A DNA stretch of 58,645 bases from assembly GCA_902581695.1 (NCBI GenBank), contig CACHOW010000003.1:1-58645 (forward strand), given 5' to 3'. A program made the translations under genes and the position numbers. Source of the DNA: an uncultured Pelagibacteraceae bacterium. GTDB taxonomy: Bacteria; Pseudomonadota; Alphaproteobacteria; Pelagibacterales; Pelagibacteraceae. The notes below the pieces were generated by a model that did not search any database, was not told the origin of the DNA, and saw only the letters and a list, made by a program, of their open reading frames with translations. Positions 16,917 to 25,665 of the stretch are shown one piece after another (position 1 is the stretch's first letter; each line of letters starts with the position of its first letter).

Positions 16917-18610
16917 TTGCAAAACGACTATCTCAATTAAAAGATAAATTTTATAAATTTGGTATAGATGGCTATGCTATTCCTAAAAATGATGAGTTTT
17001 TCTCTGAATATTCCCAAAAAGATAGGTTAAAAACAATCTCAAATTTTACTGGATCTGCAGGTTTTGCGATTATACTTAAAGATCAAAATTATCTTTTTGT
17101 AGATGGCAGATACACAATTCAAGCTGAGATGGAATCTGGTAAAAACTTCAAGATAATTAACTATAATAAGATTATAAATTGTAATTTATTTAAAAATCTT
17201 ACTATTGGTTTAGATCCAAACCTTTTTACTTCAGACCAAATTAAAAGAGTTTTTTTTAAACATAATAAAATTAAAGAAATTGGATCGAATTTAATAGATT
17301 TAATACACAACAAATATCAGTCTCAATTAAAACCATTTTTTTCGTTAAATAAAAAAATTGTTGGTGAAAGTCATCTGATTAAAATTAAGAAAATTATTAA
17401 TTTTATAAAAAAAAATAAATCTCATTACTTATTTATAAGTGCTCCTGAAAATGTAGCTTGGCTATTAAATATAAGAGGTCATGACAACCCCTACAGCCCA
17501 ATTCCAAATTGTCGTTTATTGATCAACGATAGAAAAGAAATATTTTTAATTTCAGAGATTAATAAAGCAAAAAATTTAATTAAGGAAAAAAAAATAAAGA
17601 AAAAAAACCTAATTGATCCTAAAAATTTATATCAATTTTTAAATAATATTAAAAAAGGTAAAATTATTATTGATACACAAAGTTGTTCTTTATTTTATGA
17701 AAATCTGTTAAGAAAAAAATTTAGCTTATTGAAAAAGCAAGATCCAATTTATTTAATGAAATCAATAAAAAATAAATTAGAAATTAAAAATATGATTAAT
17801 AGTCATATTTCTGATGGGGTTGCTTTGACAAAATTTTTGTATTGGATAAAAAAAGTAAATAAAAAAAAAATTAATGAATTTCAGGCTCAAACAAAATTAG
17901 AAAGTTTTAGAAAAAAAAACATAAATTACTTATATCCTAGTTTTAATACTATTGCCGGTACAAGAGAAAATGGTGCAATCATTCATTATAGAGCAAATAA
18001 AATTAATTCTAAAAAAATTAAAAAAAATGATATTTTTTTGTGTGATTCAGGTGGACAGTATAAGTATGGGACAACGGATGTAACAAGAACTATTTGTTTT
18101 TCCAAACCAAAAAATCATATAAAAGATATTTTTACAAAAGTTTTAAAAGGACATATTGCTGTAGCTACTGCAGATCTAAATAAAAACTTTAATGGAAAAT
18201 TAATTGATCCTTTGGCAAGAAAATATCTTAAGAAAAGTGGACTCGATTATAAACATGGAACAGGTCATGGTGTAGGTTTTTTTTTAAATGTTCACGAAGG
18301 TCCTCAATCAATATCAACGTTTAATGAAGTTAAATTCCAAGAAGGAATGATTCTAAGTAATGAACCTGGATTTTATAAAAAAGGTTTATTCGGAATAAGA
18401 ATAGAAAATCTTGTTTATGTCAAAAAATCTAACAAAAGATTATTATTTGAAAACTTAACGTTGGTTCCAATAGAAAAAGATTTAATTAATTTTGATAAAT
18501 TACAAAAAGAAGAAAAAGATTATTTATTCAATTACCATCTTAATGTTTATTCAAAACTATCAAATTTTTTGAATAAAAGTGAAAAAAAATGGTTAGCTTC
18601 ATTCATTTAA
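16913..18610 (+). CDS. pepP: Xaa-Pro aminopeptidase, M24B family
   Basis: A 565-residue cytosolic metallopeptidase removing residues before proline. Two creatinase-like N-terminal domains are followed by the pita-bread M24 domain. Metal ligands are visible as D in FLCDSGGQ, D in GTTDVTRTI, H in GTGHGVGFFLNVHEGP, E in LSNEPGFY and E in GIRIENLV. The length (about 560-600) is typical of the three-domain eukaryote-like aminopeptidase P1 found in alphaproteobacteria. The start overlaps the uvrD stop (ATGA); the 3' end overlaps ligA by 12 bases. Confidence 0.9.
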   Translation: MIAKRLSQLKDKFYKFGIDGYAIPKNDEFFSEYSQKDRLKTISNFTGSAGFAIILKDQNYLFVDGRYTIQAEMESGKNFKIINYNKIINCNLFKNLTIGLDPNLFTSDQIKRVFFKHNKIKEIGSNLIDLIHNKYQSQLKPFFSLNKKIVGESHLIKIKKIINFIKKNKSHYLFISAPENVAWLLNIRGHDNPYSPIPNCRLLINDRKEIFLISEINKAKNLIKEKKIKKKNLIDPKNLYQFLNNIKKGKIIIDTQSCSLFYENLLRKKFSLLKKQDPIYLMKSIKNKLEIKNMINSHISDGVALTKFLYWIKKVNKKKINEFQAQTKLESFRKKNINYLYPSFNTIAGTRENGAIIHYRANKINSKKIKKNDIFLCDSGGQYKYGTTDVTRTICFSKPKNHIKDIFTKVLKGHIAVATADLNKNFNGKLIDPLARKYLKKSGLDYKHGTGHGVGFFLNVHEGPQSISTFNEVKFQEGMILSNEPGFYKKGLFGIRIENLVYVKKSNKRLLFENLTLVPIEKDLINFDKLQKEEKDYLFNYHLNVYSKLSNFLNKSEKKWLASFI

Positions 18611-20620
18611 TATTTTAAGCCAATCACCTTGATTTAAAATTTTAATATTGAGTGACATCGCATTATCAATTTTTCTTTTTGTTGGTTTCTCACCTACAAT
18701 TAGATAATCAAGTTTTTTAGATACATTACTCACTATAGATCCAGAATTTTTTTCAATTAATGATTTCGCTTCAGCTCTACTTATCCCATTAAGTTTACCA
18801 GTTAACATAAATGTTTTGTTTTTTAAAAGACCATCTTTTTTAAATTCAATGCTATTTGTTATGGATAAAATTTTCTCAAGCTCAAGTAAAACATTTAAAT
18901 TAGTTTTATTATCAAAAAAATTTTTTATCGATTTAATTTGAGTCACTCCAATTCCATCAATATTTATTAAATCATCAAAATTTTTCTTTTTTGATAAAGA
19001 AATAAAATTTTTTATTGATTTAAGATTTTTTGATATAAGTTTGGCGTTTTCTAAACCAATATGTCTTATGCCTAAAGAGTAAATAAACTTTTCAAGAGAA
19101 ATTGTTTTTCTTAAGTCTATAGAATATTTTAGGTTAGCTACAGACTGCCTTCCCCAACCATCTAAAATTTCAATCTTAGAATAATTTAACTTAAATATAT
19201 CTTGCGGTAGCTTTATCAATTTAAGACTCCAAAAATTCTCAACAATTTTTTTTCCAAATCCTTCTATATTTAAAGCTTCTTTAGAGACAAAATGTTTAAT
19301 TTTTTCTTTTGCTATTTTATCACAATCAAAACCTCTATCAGGACATCTTCTGACTGCATCAAATTTTTTACTAACTTCATTAAATTCTTTAATAGTTTCA
19401 AAACCACATGGACACTTAGTTGGAAAAACAAATTTTTTTGAACCTTCTTTCCTTTTATTTAGATCAACAGAGACTACATGAGGTATAACATCCCCCGCTC
19501 TCTCAACAACAACTGTATCACCTACTCTTATATCTTTACGTGTTATTTCTTCTTCATTATGAAGTGTAGCATTCGAAACCACAACGCCACCAACATTAAT
19601 AGGTTTTATTTTAGCCACTGGTGTTAATGCACCGGTTCTTCCAATTTGGATTTCTATTTTTTCTATTTTTGAAATAGCACTATTTGCAGAAAATTTGTGA
19701 GCAATGGCCCACCTAGGTGCATTTGCTACATTACCCAAACGTCTTTGTAATTCCAAGTCATTGACTTTGTATACAATTCCATCAATATCAAAATCTAAAT
19801 CTTCTCTTTTTTGTTCAATCAATTTGTAATTTTCTAATAAATTCTTTACACCCTTAATTGTTTTATTAAGTGGATTTGTTTTAAAGCCCCACTTACTAAG
19901 GTTTTGAAGATATTCACTTTGAGTTGCGATCTTCATATTTTTTTCATATCCAAAAGTGTATGCAATAAATCTTAGAGGGATTTTTTTTGTTTCACTTGGA
20001 TTTTTTTGACGCAAAGAACCAGATGCAGCATTTCTTGGATTAGCAAATTTATCAGACAATTTTTTAAAGTCAGAATTTTTTATAAATACTTCTCCTCTAA
20101 TATCAATTTCTTTTGGGAAGTTTTTTTCTAAAATATTTTTAGGTATATCTTTAATAGTTTTTAAATTTTCGGTTATATCCTCACCTTCTTTACCATCACC
20201 TCTAGATAATCCTGCAATAAATTTCCCATCTCTATAGTACAATGATGCAGATATTCCATCTATTTTAGGTTCAGCGCTATATTCAATATTAGAACTTATA
20301 TTTTTGTCTAAATAATTGGTTATTCGTTTTTCAAAATTTATTAGATCTTCCTCATCAAAAGCATTTGATAATGATAACATTGGTACTTTATGCTTTATTT
20401 TTTTAAAGTTTTTTGATGGTCTAAAACCTACAAGTAAACTAGGTGAGTTTTGGTTTTTTAAAAATTTATATTTTTTTTCGTAATTAATGATATCGTTTTT
20501 TAATTTATCATAATCTGTGTCTGCAATAAGAGGAGCGCTTTTATCGTAATACGCCTGATTGTGTTTTCGAAGGTCTGAAATTTTTTTGAGATATTGTTTT
20601 TTTATTAATTTTTCATTCAT
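18599..20620 (-). CDS. ligA: NAD-dependent DNA ligase
   Basis: A 673-residue replication/repair ligase. The adenylation lysine is K119 in AEPKIDG. Domain order is Ia, adenylation, OB fold, zinc finger, helix-hairpin-helix and BRCT (last 75 residues, from KNKTFMLTGKL). The zinc-finger cysteines remain but with altered spacing: CPC (one residue between instead of two) and CPDRGFDC. It sits directly after bamD (adjacent stop and start) and is the last gene of the envelope/division block. Confidence 0.95.
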   Translation of the reverse strand: MNEKLIKKQYLKKISDLRKHNQAYYDKSAPLIADTDYDKLKNDIINYEKKYKFLKNQNSPSLLVGFRPSKNFKKIKHKVPMLSLSNAFDEEDLINFEKRITNYLDKNISSNIEYSAEPKIDGISASLYYRDGKFIAGLSRGDGKEGEDITENLKTIKDIPKNILEKNFPKEIDIRGEVFIKNSDFKKLSDKFANPRNAASGSLRQKNPSETKKIPLRFIAYTFGYEKNMKIATQSEYLQNLSKWGFKTNPLNKTIKGVKNLLENYKLIEQKREDLDFDIDGIVYKVNDLELQRRLGNVANAPRWAIAHKFSANSAISKIEKIEIQIGRTGALTPVAKIKPINVGGVVVSNATLHNEEEITRKDIRVGDTVVVERAGDVIPHVVSVDLNKRKEGSKKFVFPTKCPCGFETIKEFNEVSKKFDAVRRCPDRGFDCDKIAKEKIKHFVSKEALNIEGFGKKIVENFWSLKLIKLPQDIFKLNYSKIEILDGWGRQSVANLKYSIDLRKTISLEKFIYSLGIRHIGLENAKLISKNLKSIKNFISLSKKKNFDDLINIDGIGVTQIKSIKNFFDNKTNLNVLLELEKILSITNSIEFKKDGLLKNKTFMLTGKLNGISRAEAKSLIEKNSGSIVSNVSKKLDYLIVGEKPTKRKIDNAMSLNIKILNQGDWLKILNE

Positions 20621-21481
20621 CTAATTAAAAAGATTTTTAAATCTTTTTTTAAATTTATTAAACATTGATTTTTTATCTTTTTCTTTGATAGAAAAAATTT
20701 CTTTTTCGCTTAAATCATAGTCTTTATTAAAAATTTTATATGATGCTTTGTACCAATTGCTAGAACCATAATTATAGCCCAATAATGTTGCATATTTTTT
20801 AGCTTCAGCTTCTAAACCAATTATATAATGAATTTCAGCCAATCTATAAATCGCTTCCTCAACATAGATACTTGTTTCATAATTTTCTAAAACATTTTTA
20901 AATCTGTTGATTGCAGCTATCCATTTTTGAGATTTTTCGTAATGTCTTCCTATGTACATTTCTTTGCCAGCTAAACGATCTTTTATAAGTTCTAATTTAA
21001 AATTTGCATCTATAGCGAATTCTGTATTAGAATAATTATTTATCAAAATTTCAAATTCTTTTTTTGCACTTAAAAGAGGCTTCAAGTCTCTTCCCTCATC
21101 TATTATATTTTCATAGTAACACATTCCAAGGAGGTAGTGGGCGTAATCAACATCTTTATGAGTAGGATAAACTTTTAGATATCTTTCTAAGTGATACATG
21201 GCGTCAGAATAATAATCATCAGAGTAATATACATATGCAGTCATTAAAGCTGCTATGGGAGCCCAATCCGACTGAGGGAAAATTAATTCTGCTTCATTAA
21301 ATTTTTTTGCAGCAAATAAAGTGTCTTTCTCAAGAAAAGCTTCGTAGCCCTCCTCATAAAGTTCAATCATTTGCAATTTTAAATCTTTATTTTCTAAAAT
21401 TGTAATTTTCTCTTTTTTAGAACATGAAATATGAAATATAATAATAAATATTATGAGAAGACATTTTAAAAAAAAATTCAT
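20621..21481 (-). CDS. bamD: Outer-membrane assembly lipoprotein BamD
   Basis: A 286-residue lipoprotein of the BAM complex, which inserts beta-barrel proteins in the outer membrane. A lipoprotein signal ends at C20 (IFHISC). It is followed by TPR-like repeats rich in YxxA and aromatic residues (LYEEGYEAFLEKDTLFAAKK; YLKVYPTHKDVDYAHYLLG), as in BamD/YfiO. Its place between lpxC and ligA fits the alphaproteobacterial order. Confidence 0.9.
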   Translation of the reverse strand: MNFFLKCLLIIFIIIFHISCSKKEKITILENKDLKLQMIELYEEGYEAFLEKDTLFAAKKFNEAELIFPQSDWAPIAALMTAYVYYSDDYYSDAMYHLERYLKVYPTHKDVDYAHYLLGMCYYENIIDEGRDLKPLLSAKKEFEILINNYSNTEFAIDANFKLELIKDRLAGKEMYIGRHYEKSQKWIAAINRFKNVLENYETSIYVEEAIYRLAEIHYIIGLEAEAKKYATLLGYNYGSSNWYKASYKIFNKDYDLSEKEIFSIKEKDKKSMFNKFKKRFKNLFN

Positions 21482-21519
21482 TAAATATTAATATCAGATT
21501 ATTATTTAAACAAAAACTT

Positions 21520-22440
21520 TTAAGCTATAGATTTTAAGTTCTGTCTATAAATTAAAGCGTGAGGAACATTTTTTTCGTTAATTTCAACTATCGAGTAATT
21601 TTCTTTGTTTTGAAAGACTTTTCTAAGTAAATCATTTGTAAGCTTGTGACCTCCTTGAGAACATTTAACTTGACCAATTATTTTATAACCAGACAAAAAT
21701 AAATCACCCATACAATCTAAAATTTTATGATTTACAAATTCTTTTTTGTTTCTTAATCCATCTTTATTTAAAAGTTTGTCATCTTTAATCACTAATGCAT
21801 TTTCTAAAGACCCTCCTTTAGCAAAACCCATGGCTCTAAGTTTTTCTACATCTTCATATAAACAAAATGTTCTTGAATTGAATGTATCCTCTAAGTCGTC
21901 CTCATACACCTTCAAGGAATTTCTTTGATTTGAAATTAGTTTATTCGAATACTTAATCTCGAAGTCAATTTCTAAATTTATCTTACTTGGTTTAATTGAA
22001 ATCGATTTTGGGCCTTCATTGTATTCAATTGACTTATTAATTCTAATTACTTTTACAGGAACATTGCTGATTTTAATTCCTACACTCAATATTTCTTCTA
22101 CAAAAATTTTTGCTGATCCATCTAAAATTGGAACTTCTTCATTATCAATTTCTACAAAAGCATTATCGATACCAAGACCATAAAATGCGCCCATTAAATG
22201 TTCAATAGTTGAAACTTTGACACCAAATTCATTTGATATCGTAGTGCAAAGCATTGCACTAGAAACATTGTTAACATGTGGATAAATTATATTATTAGTA
22301 TCTAAATCTTTTCTTACAAATACAATACCATTGTTTGGTTGAGCAGGTTTAATAATAACATTTGCAAACTTTCCTGAGTGCAATCCCACACCCTTAAATT
22401 GTATATTTTTATTAATTGTTTTTTGTTTATGAAAAGACAT
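21520..22440 (-). CDS. lpxC: UDP-3-O-acyl-N-acetylglucosamine deacetylase
   Basis: A 306-residue zinc enzyme for the first committed step of lipid A synthesis. Zinc ligands are H81 (STIEHLMGA), H238 and D242 (VNHKILD), and the catalytic histidine is H265 (QGGHKLT). The QFKGVGLHSG opening is typical. Lipid A synthesis fits the nearby BamD, O-antigen-ligase-like and Mla genes. It keeps the classical place at the end of the dcw cluster. Confidence 0.96.
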   Translation of the reverse strand: MSFHKQKTINKNIQFKGVGLHSGKFANVIIKPAQPNNGIVFVRKDLDTNNIIYPHVNNVSSAMLCTTISNEFGVKVSTIEHLMGAFYGLGIDNAFVEIDNEEVPILDGSAKIFVEEILSVGIKISNVPVKVIRINKSIEYNEGPKSISIKPSKINLEIDFEIKYSNKLISNQRNSLKVYEDDLEDTFNSRTFCLYEDVEKLRAMGFAKGGSLENALVIKDDKLLNKDGLRNKKEFVNHKILDCMGDLFLSGYKIIGQVKCSQGGHKLTNDLLRKVFQNKENYSIVEINEKNVPHALIYRQNLKSIA

Positions 22441-22505
22441 ATTTAAAATCTATACATCTATCTAGGCAGTATGAACTCAAGAAATATTACAAATAACTAC
22501 TAAGA

Positions 22506-23177
22506 TTAATTAAAGAATCTAAAAAATCTCTCAAAAAAACCATTATTTATAGTAGTTTTTTTAATTAAATGAACTTCGTTCTCATCATTCCCATACTTTA
22601 ATTTAGCTGCAGCTTGACATTCGTCTTCACCATTTTCAATGCAAAATTTATTTAAATATTCCCCTGAAAAAATTTTACCAATACTAATTTGATATTTTTT
22701 TATTTTCTTTGAAAGATCATCGATCACTTTCTTTGATAAAAAAATAAAATCTACTTGCAAACACAATTCATTACATACAAAATCATCTTGTAGAGTTGAA
22801 TATTTTTTTTTATCAAGAATAAAATTATCTATCCTCATATATGTTATAGTTTTGTCTGTATTATTTTCTTTTATTTCTTGTTTTAATTCAAAAAGCATTC
22901 GGTTAAGATCTGTCTTATCAATTTTGTCTCCTTTACCGTTTTTTTTAATTGATGCTTGTATTGATACAAAGTTTGGGTCAAAAACTATTAAATTAATTTC
23001 GTTTATAAATTTACCAAATTTTTTTTCAGCTTTTACGATATTTTCACTCAAAAATTCATTTAATAAATCATCTGAATTTTTTTTGATAAGAATTTCTTTT
23101 TCAAAAATTTTTTTATCAATATCTTCAAATACACATAAAGATAATTTATCCAAACTAATATAAAAAAACGTTTCCAT
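22506..23177 (-). CDS. Reduced FtsA-like cell division protein (mini-FtsA)
   Basis: A 223-residue protein at the position of ftsA, between ftsQ and lpxC. Residues 1-75 look like a worn FtsA 1A start. Residues 86-175 follow the FtsA-specific SHS2 (1C) subdomain: DKTDLNRMLFELK, a short MRIDNFILD strand, LQVDFIFLSKKVIDDLSKKI, then a second helix-strand. All actin-fold ATPase motifs (phosphate 2, adenosine) are missing. The tail AAAKLKYGNDENE resembles the last FtsA helix (STAVGLLHYGKE in E. coli). The end, GFFERFFRFFN, looks like the amphipathic membrane-targeting helix. I infer an internal deletion of the 2A/2B domains with SHS2 and the membrane tether retained. Confidence 0.6.
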   Translation of the reverse strand: METFFYISLDKLSLCVFEDIDKKIFEKEILIKKNSDDLLNEFLSENIVKAEKKFGKFINEINLIVFDPNFVSIQASIKKNGKGDKIDKTDLNRMLFELKQEIKENNTDKTITYMRIDNFILDKKKYSTLQDDFVCNELCLQVDFIFLSKKVIDDLSKKIKKYQISIGKIFSGEYLNKFCIENGEDECQAAAKLKYGNDENEVHLIKKTTINNGFFERFFRFFN

Positions 23178-23185
23178 TTATTTTT

Positions 23186-23860
23186 TTATAATTCGTTTAC
23201 TATAATTTGATTGGTCACTCTCATGTCGAAAACTTTCTTATTGTTAAATTGTGATAAATTTCTAACTTTAAAATATGTATCTAATGCTTCTATTGAGTTA
23301 TTTATTGGAAGCTTTATCAAAACTTCATTTTTAAATTCTATATCCCATCTTTTTGATGGAAAAAAATATAATTTCTTTATATCCTTAAAACTAATTAAAG
23401 ACTTTAATATATCTTGCCTTATTAAAAAAAAATCTTCTACTGATGGATTTCCTATAACCATTGGTAAACTTGGATCAGTTGACTTTGACTTTATCAGCTT
23501 TTTGTTAGCTCCAATTATAAAATTTTCCTCGTCAGAAATTATGTTTGCTAAAAAGGATGTTTTTTTTATAGATATATTTAAATCTGATGGATAATTTTTA
23601 TTTATTTTGAAAGATTCTATTAAATTATTAGAGTTAAAAATCTTAATTAATTTTTTTTTAGAGATAAAAAAAATATTTTGATTTTTAATTTGATCTAATT
23701 GGATCAATAAGTTTAATTCTTCCTTTTTATTCAAACCTTCTAGTTTGAAATTTTTGATTTCAAATATTTGGGTTTTGTCAATGTACTTATTGTTAATGGT
23801 GCCTAAGAAAAAAAACAAAAGCAAATATATTAAAATTTTTCTACCTTTTGATAGAGGCAT
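23186..23860 (-). CDS. ftsQ: Cell division protein FtsQ
   Basis: A 224-residue bitopic divisome protein. One membrane helix (about 8-23), then a POTRA-like domain beginning IFEIKNFKLEGLNKKEE with the conserved KNYPSDLNISIKK strand (about 85-100), then the FtsQ beta domain. It starts inside the end of ddl (20-base overlap) and precedes the mini-FtsA gene by 8 bases. Sequence identity to model FtsQ is low; the call rests on layout plus position. Confidence 0.82.
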   Translation of the reverse strand: MPLSKGRKILIYLLLFFFLGTINNKYIDKTQIFEIKNFKLEGLNKKEELNLLIQLDQIKNQNIFFISKKKLIKIFNSNNLIESFKINKNYPSDLNISIKKTSFLANIISDEENFIIGANKKLIKSKSTDPSLPMVIGNPSVEDFFLIRQDILKSLISFKDIKKLYFFPSKRWDIEFKNEVLIKLPINNSIEALDTYFKVRNLSQFNNKKVFDMRVTNQIIVNEL

Positions 23861-24755
23861 CTTTTAACATCCACTCTATTAAATTAAAAAAACTTATACC
23901 CTTATAGGCTGCTATTTCTGGTACTAAAGATAGTTTTGTCATTCCAGGTTGAGTATTAATTTCTAAAAGATAAAACTTATTTTTATAAAATTTAAAATCG
24001 GATCTAGTAACCCCTCTACAACCAATTAATTTGTGAGCTCTTAATGAAATGTTTAAAATTTTATTTAGATTATATTTACTTAAATCAACAGGTATCAAAT
24101 GTTTGGTTTTAGCACTCTTTTTATATTTAGCCTCATAATCATAAAATTTTCTTTTTGGCTTTAGCTCTATAGCCCCTAGTTTTTTGTCTCCCATTATCGC
24201 AACTTGGATTTCTCTTCCTGGAATAAATTCCTCAATAATAATCTTTTTATAATCTTCCAATAATTTAATTTTTTTCATAATATTTGATTTTTTACAGATA
24301 AAAACATTTACACTTGAACCCTCATTGATTGGTTTTATAACTACTGGAAATTTAAGTTTCTTATTTATCAATTTAATCAACTCAAATTTTGATTTATTAA
24401 AATAATACAAAAAATATTTTGGTGTTAAAATATTGTTTTGAATAAAGATTTTTTTAGATAATTCTTTGTCCATTGCTACTGCAGAAGAAATTACCCCAGA
24501 GTGTGTATAAGGAATATTTTTTGTTTCCAAAATACTCTGAATATAACCATCTTCACCAAATTGACCGTGTAAAGCATTGAAAATTATATTTGGTTTAAAT
24601 GATTTAATTGCAGTATGTATTTCTAAGTTTGGCTCAACAATCTTAACAATATAATTATTTTTAATAAGTTCTTTAGCAACTTGTCTACCAGTGTCGAGAC
24701 TTATCTCTCTTTCTTTAGATATACCACCAGAAATTATCAAAATTCTTTTTTTCAA
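23841..24755 (-). CDS. ddl: D-alanine--D-alanine ligase
   Basis: A 304-residue ATP-grasp enzyme making the D-Ala-D-Ala dipeptide for peptidoglycan. Visible blocks are ISGGISKEREISLDTG (N-terminal), NALHGQFGEDG, PVVIKPINEGSSVNV (lysine of the ATP site), EFIPGREIQVA and LEINTQPGMT (metal site). The start is TTG at 24755, one base after the murB stop. The 3' end overlaps ftsQ. Confidence 0.95.
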   Translation of the reverse strand: MKKRILIISGGISKEREISLDTGRQVAKELIKNNYIVKIVEPNLEIHTAIKSFKPNIIFNALHGQFGEDGYIQSILETKNIPYTHSGVISSAVAMDKELSKKIFIQNNILTPKYFLYYFNKSKFELIKLINKKLKFPVVIKPINEGSSVNVFICKKSNIMKKIKLLEDYKKIIIEEFIPGREIQVAIMGDKKLGAIELKPKRKFYDYEAKYKKSAKTKHLIPVDLSKYNLNKILNISLRAHKLIGCRGVTRSDFKFYKNKFYLLEINTQPGMTKLSLVPEIAAYKGISFFNLIEWMLKDASIKR

Positions 24756-24756
24756 A

Positions 24757-25665
24757 TTACTCCAAGATTTTAATTTCTTTTTCTAAACTAATTCCAGTTT
24801 TTTCCAAAACATTATTGGAAACAAAATCTATAAGATTTTTCATATCTATAAATTTTGCATTTCCCTTGTTAACAAAAAAATTGCAATGCTTATCAGAAAT
24901 ACAGGCATCACCAAAACATATATCCAGAGGAACAGACTCTTTTATAAGCTCCCAGACTTTTTTATCGGTTTGAGATATTGGATTTTTAAAAGTACTACCA
25001 CTTGTTTTGATTTTTGTTGGTTGATTCTTATCTTTTTCAATTTTAAATTTTTTTATTCTGTCCTGAATTTCAATTTTATTACTTTTTGTTCCTTTAAATG
25101 AAGCACTTAAAAAAATCAAATCATCAGATAATGTATTTTTTCTATATTCAAATATAATATCCTTGGATGGAATGGTTATTACACTCCCTGACTTATCAAT
25201 AGCTTGAATAGATAATAAAATATCTTTAAATTCGTAACCAAAACATCCAGCATTCATTCTTATTCCACCCCCTATAGTTCCAGGAATACATGACAGAAAC
25301 TCAAAACCACTTAAATTATTGTTCATTGCAAAATCTGACAAAGATTTATCTAATACTGCACTCCCAGCAATAATTATATCTTCTCTAAGTAACGAGATAT
25401 TATTAAAATTTTTACTTAATTTAATAACTATTCCATCAAATAATGTGTCATTTATAAGAGTATTTGAACCTGCACCAAGTATAAATATTCTTTCTTTATT
25501 GTTAAGTTTTTTTAAAAAATTTACTAATTCTTTTAGATTATTAGCTTTATAGAATACTTTAGATTTACCTCCGATATTAAACCAATTCTTTTTTTTAAGA
25601 TCATGTTCAAATCTCACATTCGCACTAAATTCACTTAGAATTTTTTTTAATTGTTCAATTTGCAT
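24757..25665 (-). CDS. murB: UDP-N-acetylenolpyruvoylglucosamine reductase
   Basis: An FAD enzyme of about 302 residues reducing UDP-GlcNAc-enolpyruvate to UDP-MurNAc. Visible motifs are NTLINDT in the FAD site, IPGTIGGGIRMNAGCFG, and SGSTFKNP with the catalytic serine. The ATG at 25665 shares a base with the murC stop (TAATG junction), which is why it is preferred over an upstream in-frame start at 25695 inside murC. Short type I/II length. Confidence 0.94.
   Translation of the reverse strand: MQIEQLKKILSEFSANVRFEHDLKKKNWFNIGGKSKVFYKANNLKELVNFLKKLNNKERIFILGAGSNTLINDTLFDGIVIKLSKNFNNISLLREDIIIAGSAVLDKSLSDFAMNNNLSGFEFLSCIPGTIGGGIRMNAGCFGYEFKDILLSIQAIDKSGSVITIPSKDIIFEYRKNTLSDDLIFLSASFKGTKSNKIEIQDRIKKFKIEKDKNQPTKIKTSGSTFKNPISQTDKKVWELIKESVPLDICFGDACISDKHCNFFVNKGNAKFIDMKNLIDFVSNNVLEKTGISLEKEIKILE

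Noticed and set aside
22852..23163. 103-codon plus-strand frame opposite the mini-FtsA gene
   Set aside because: It is antisense to a gene in a continuous minus-strand operon, has a Phe/Ser/Ile composition typical of a complement of Lys/Glu/Asn coding sequence, and shows no motif.
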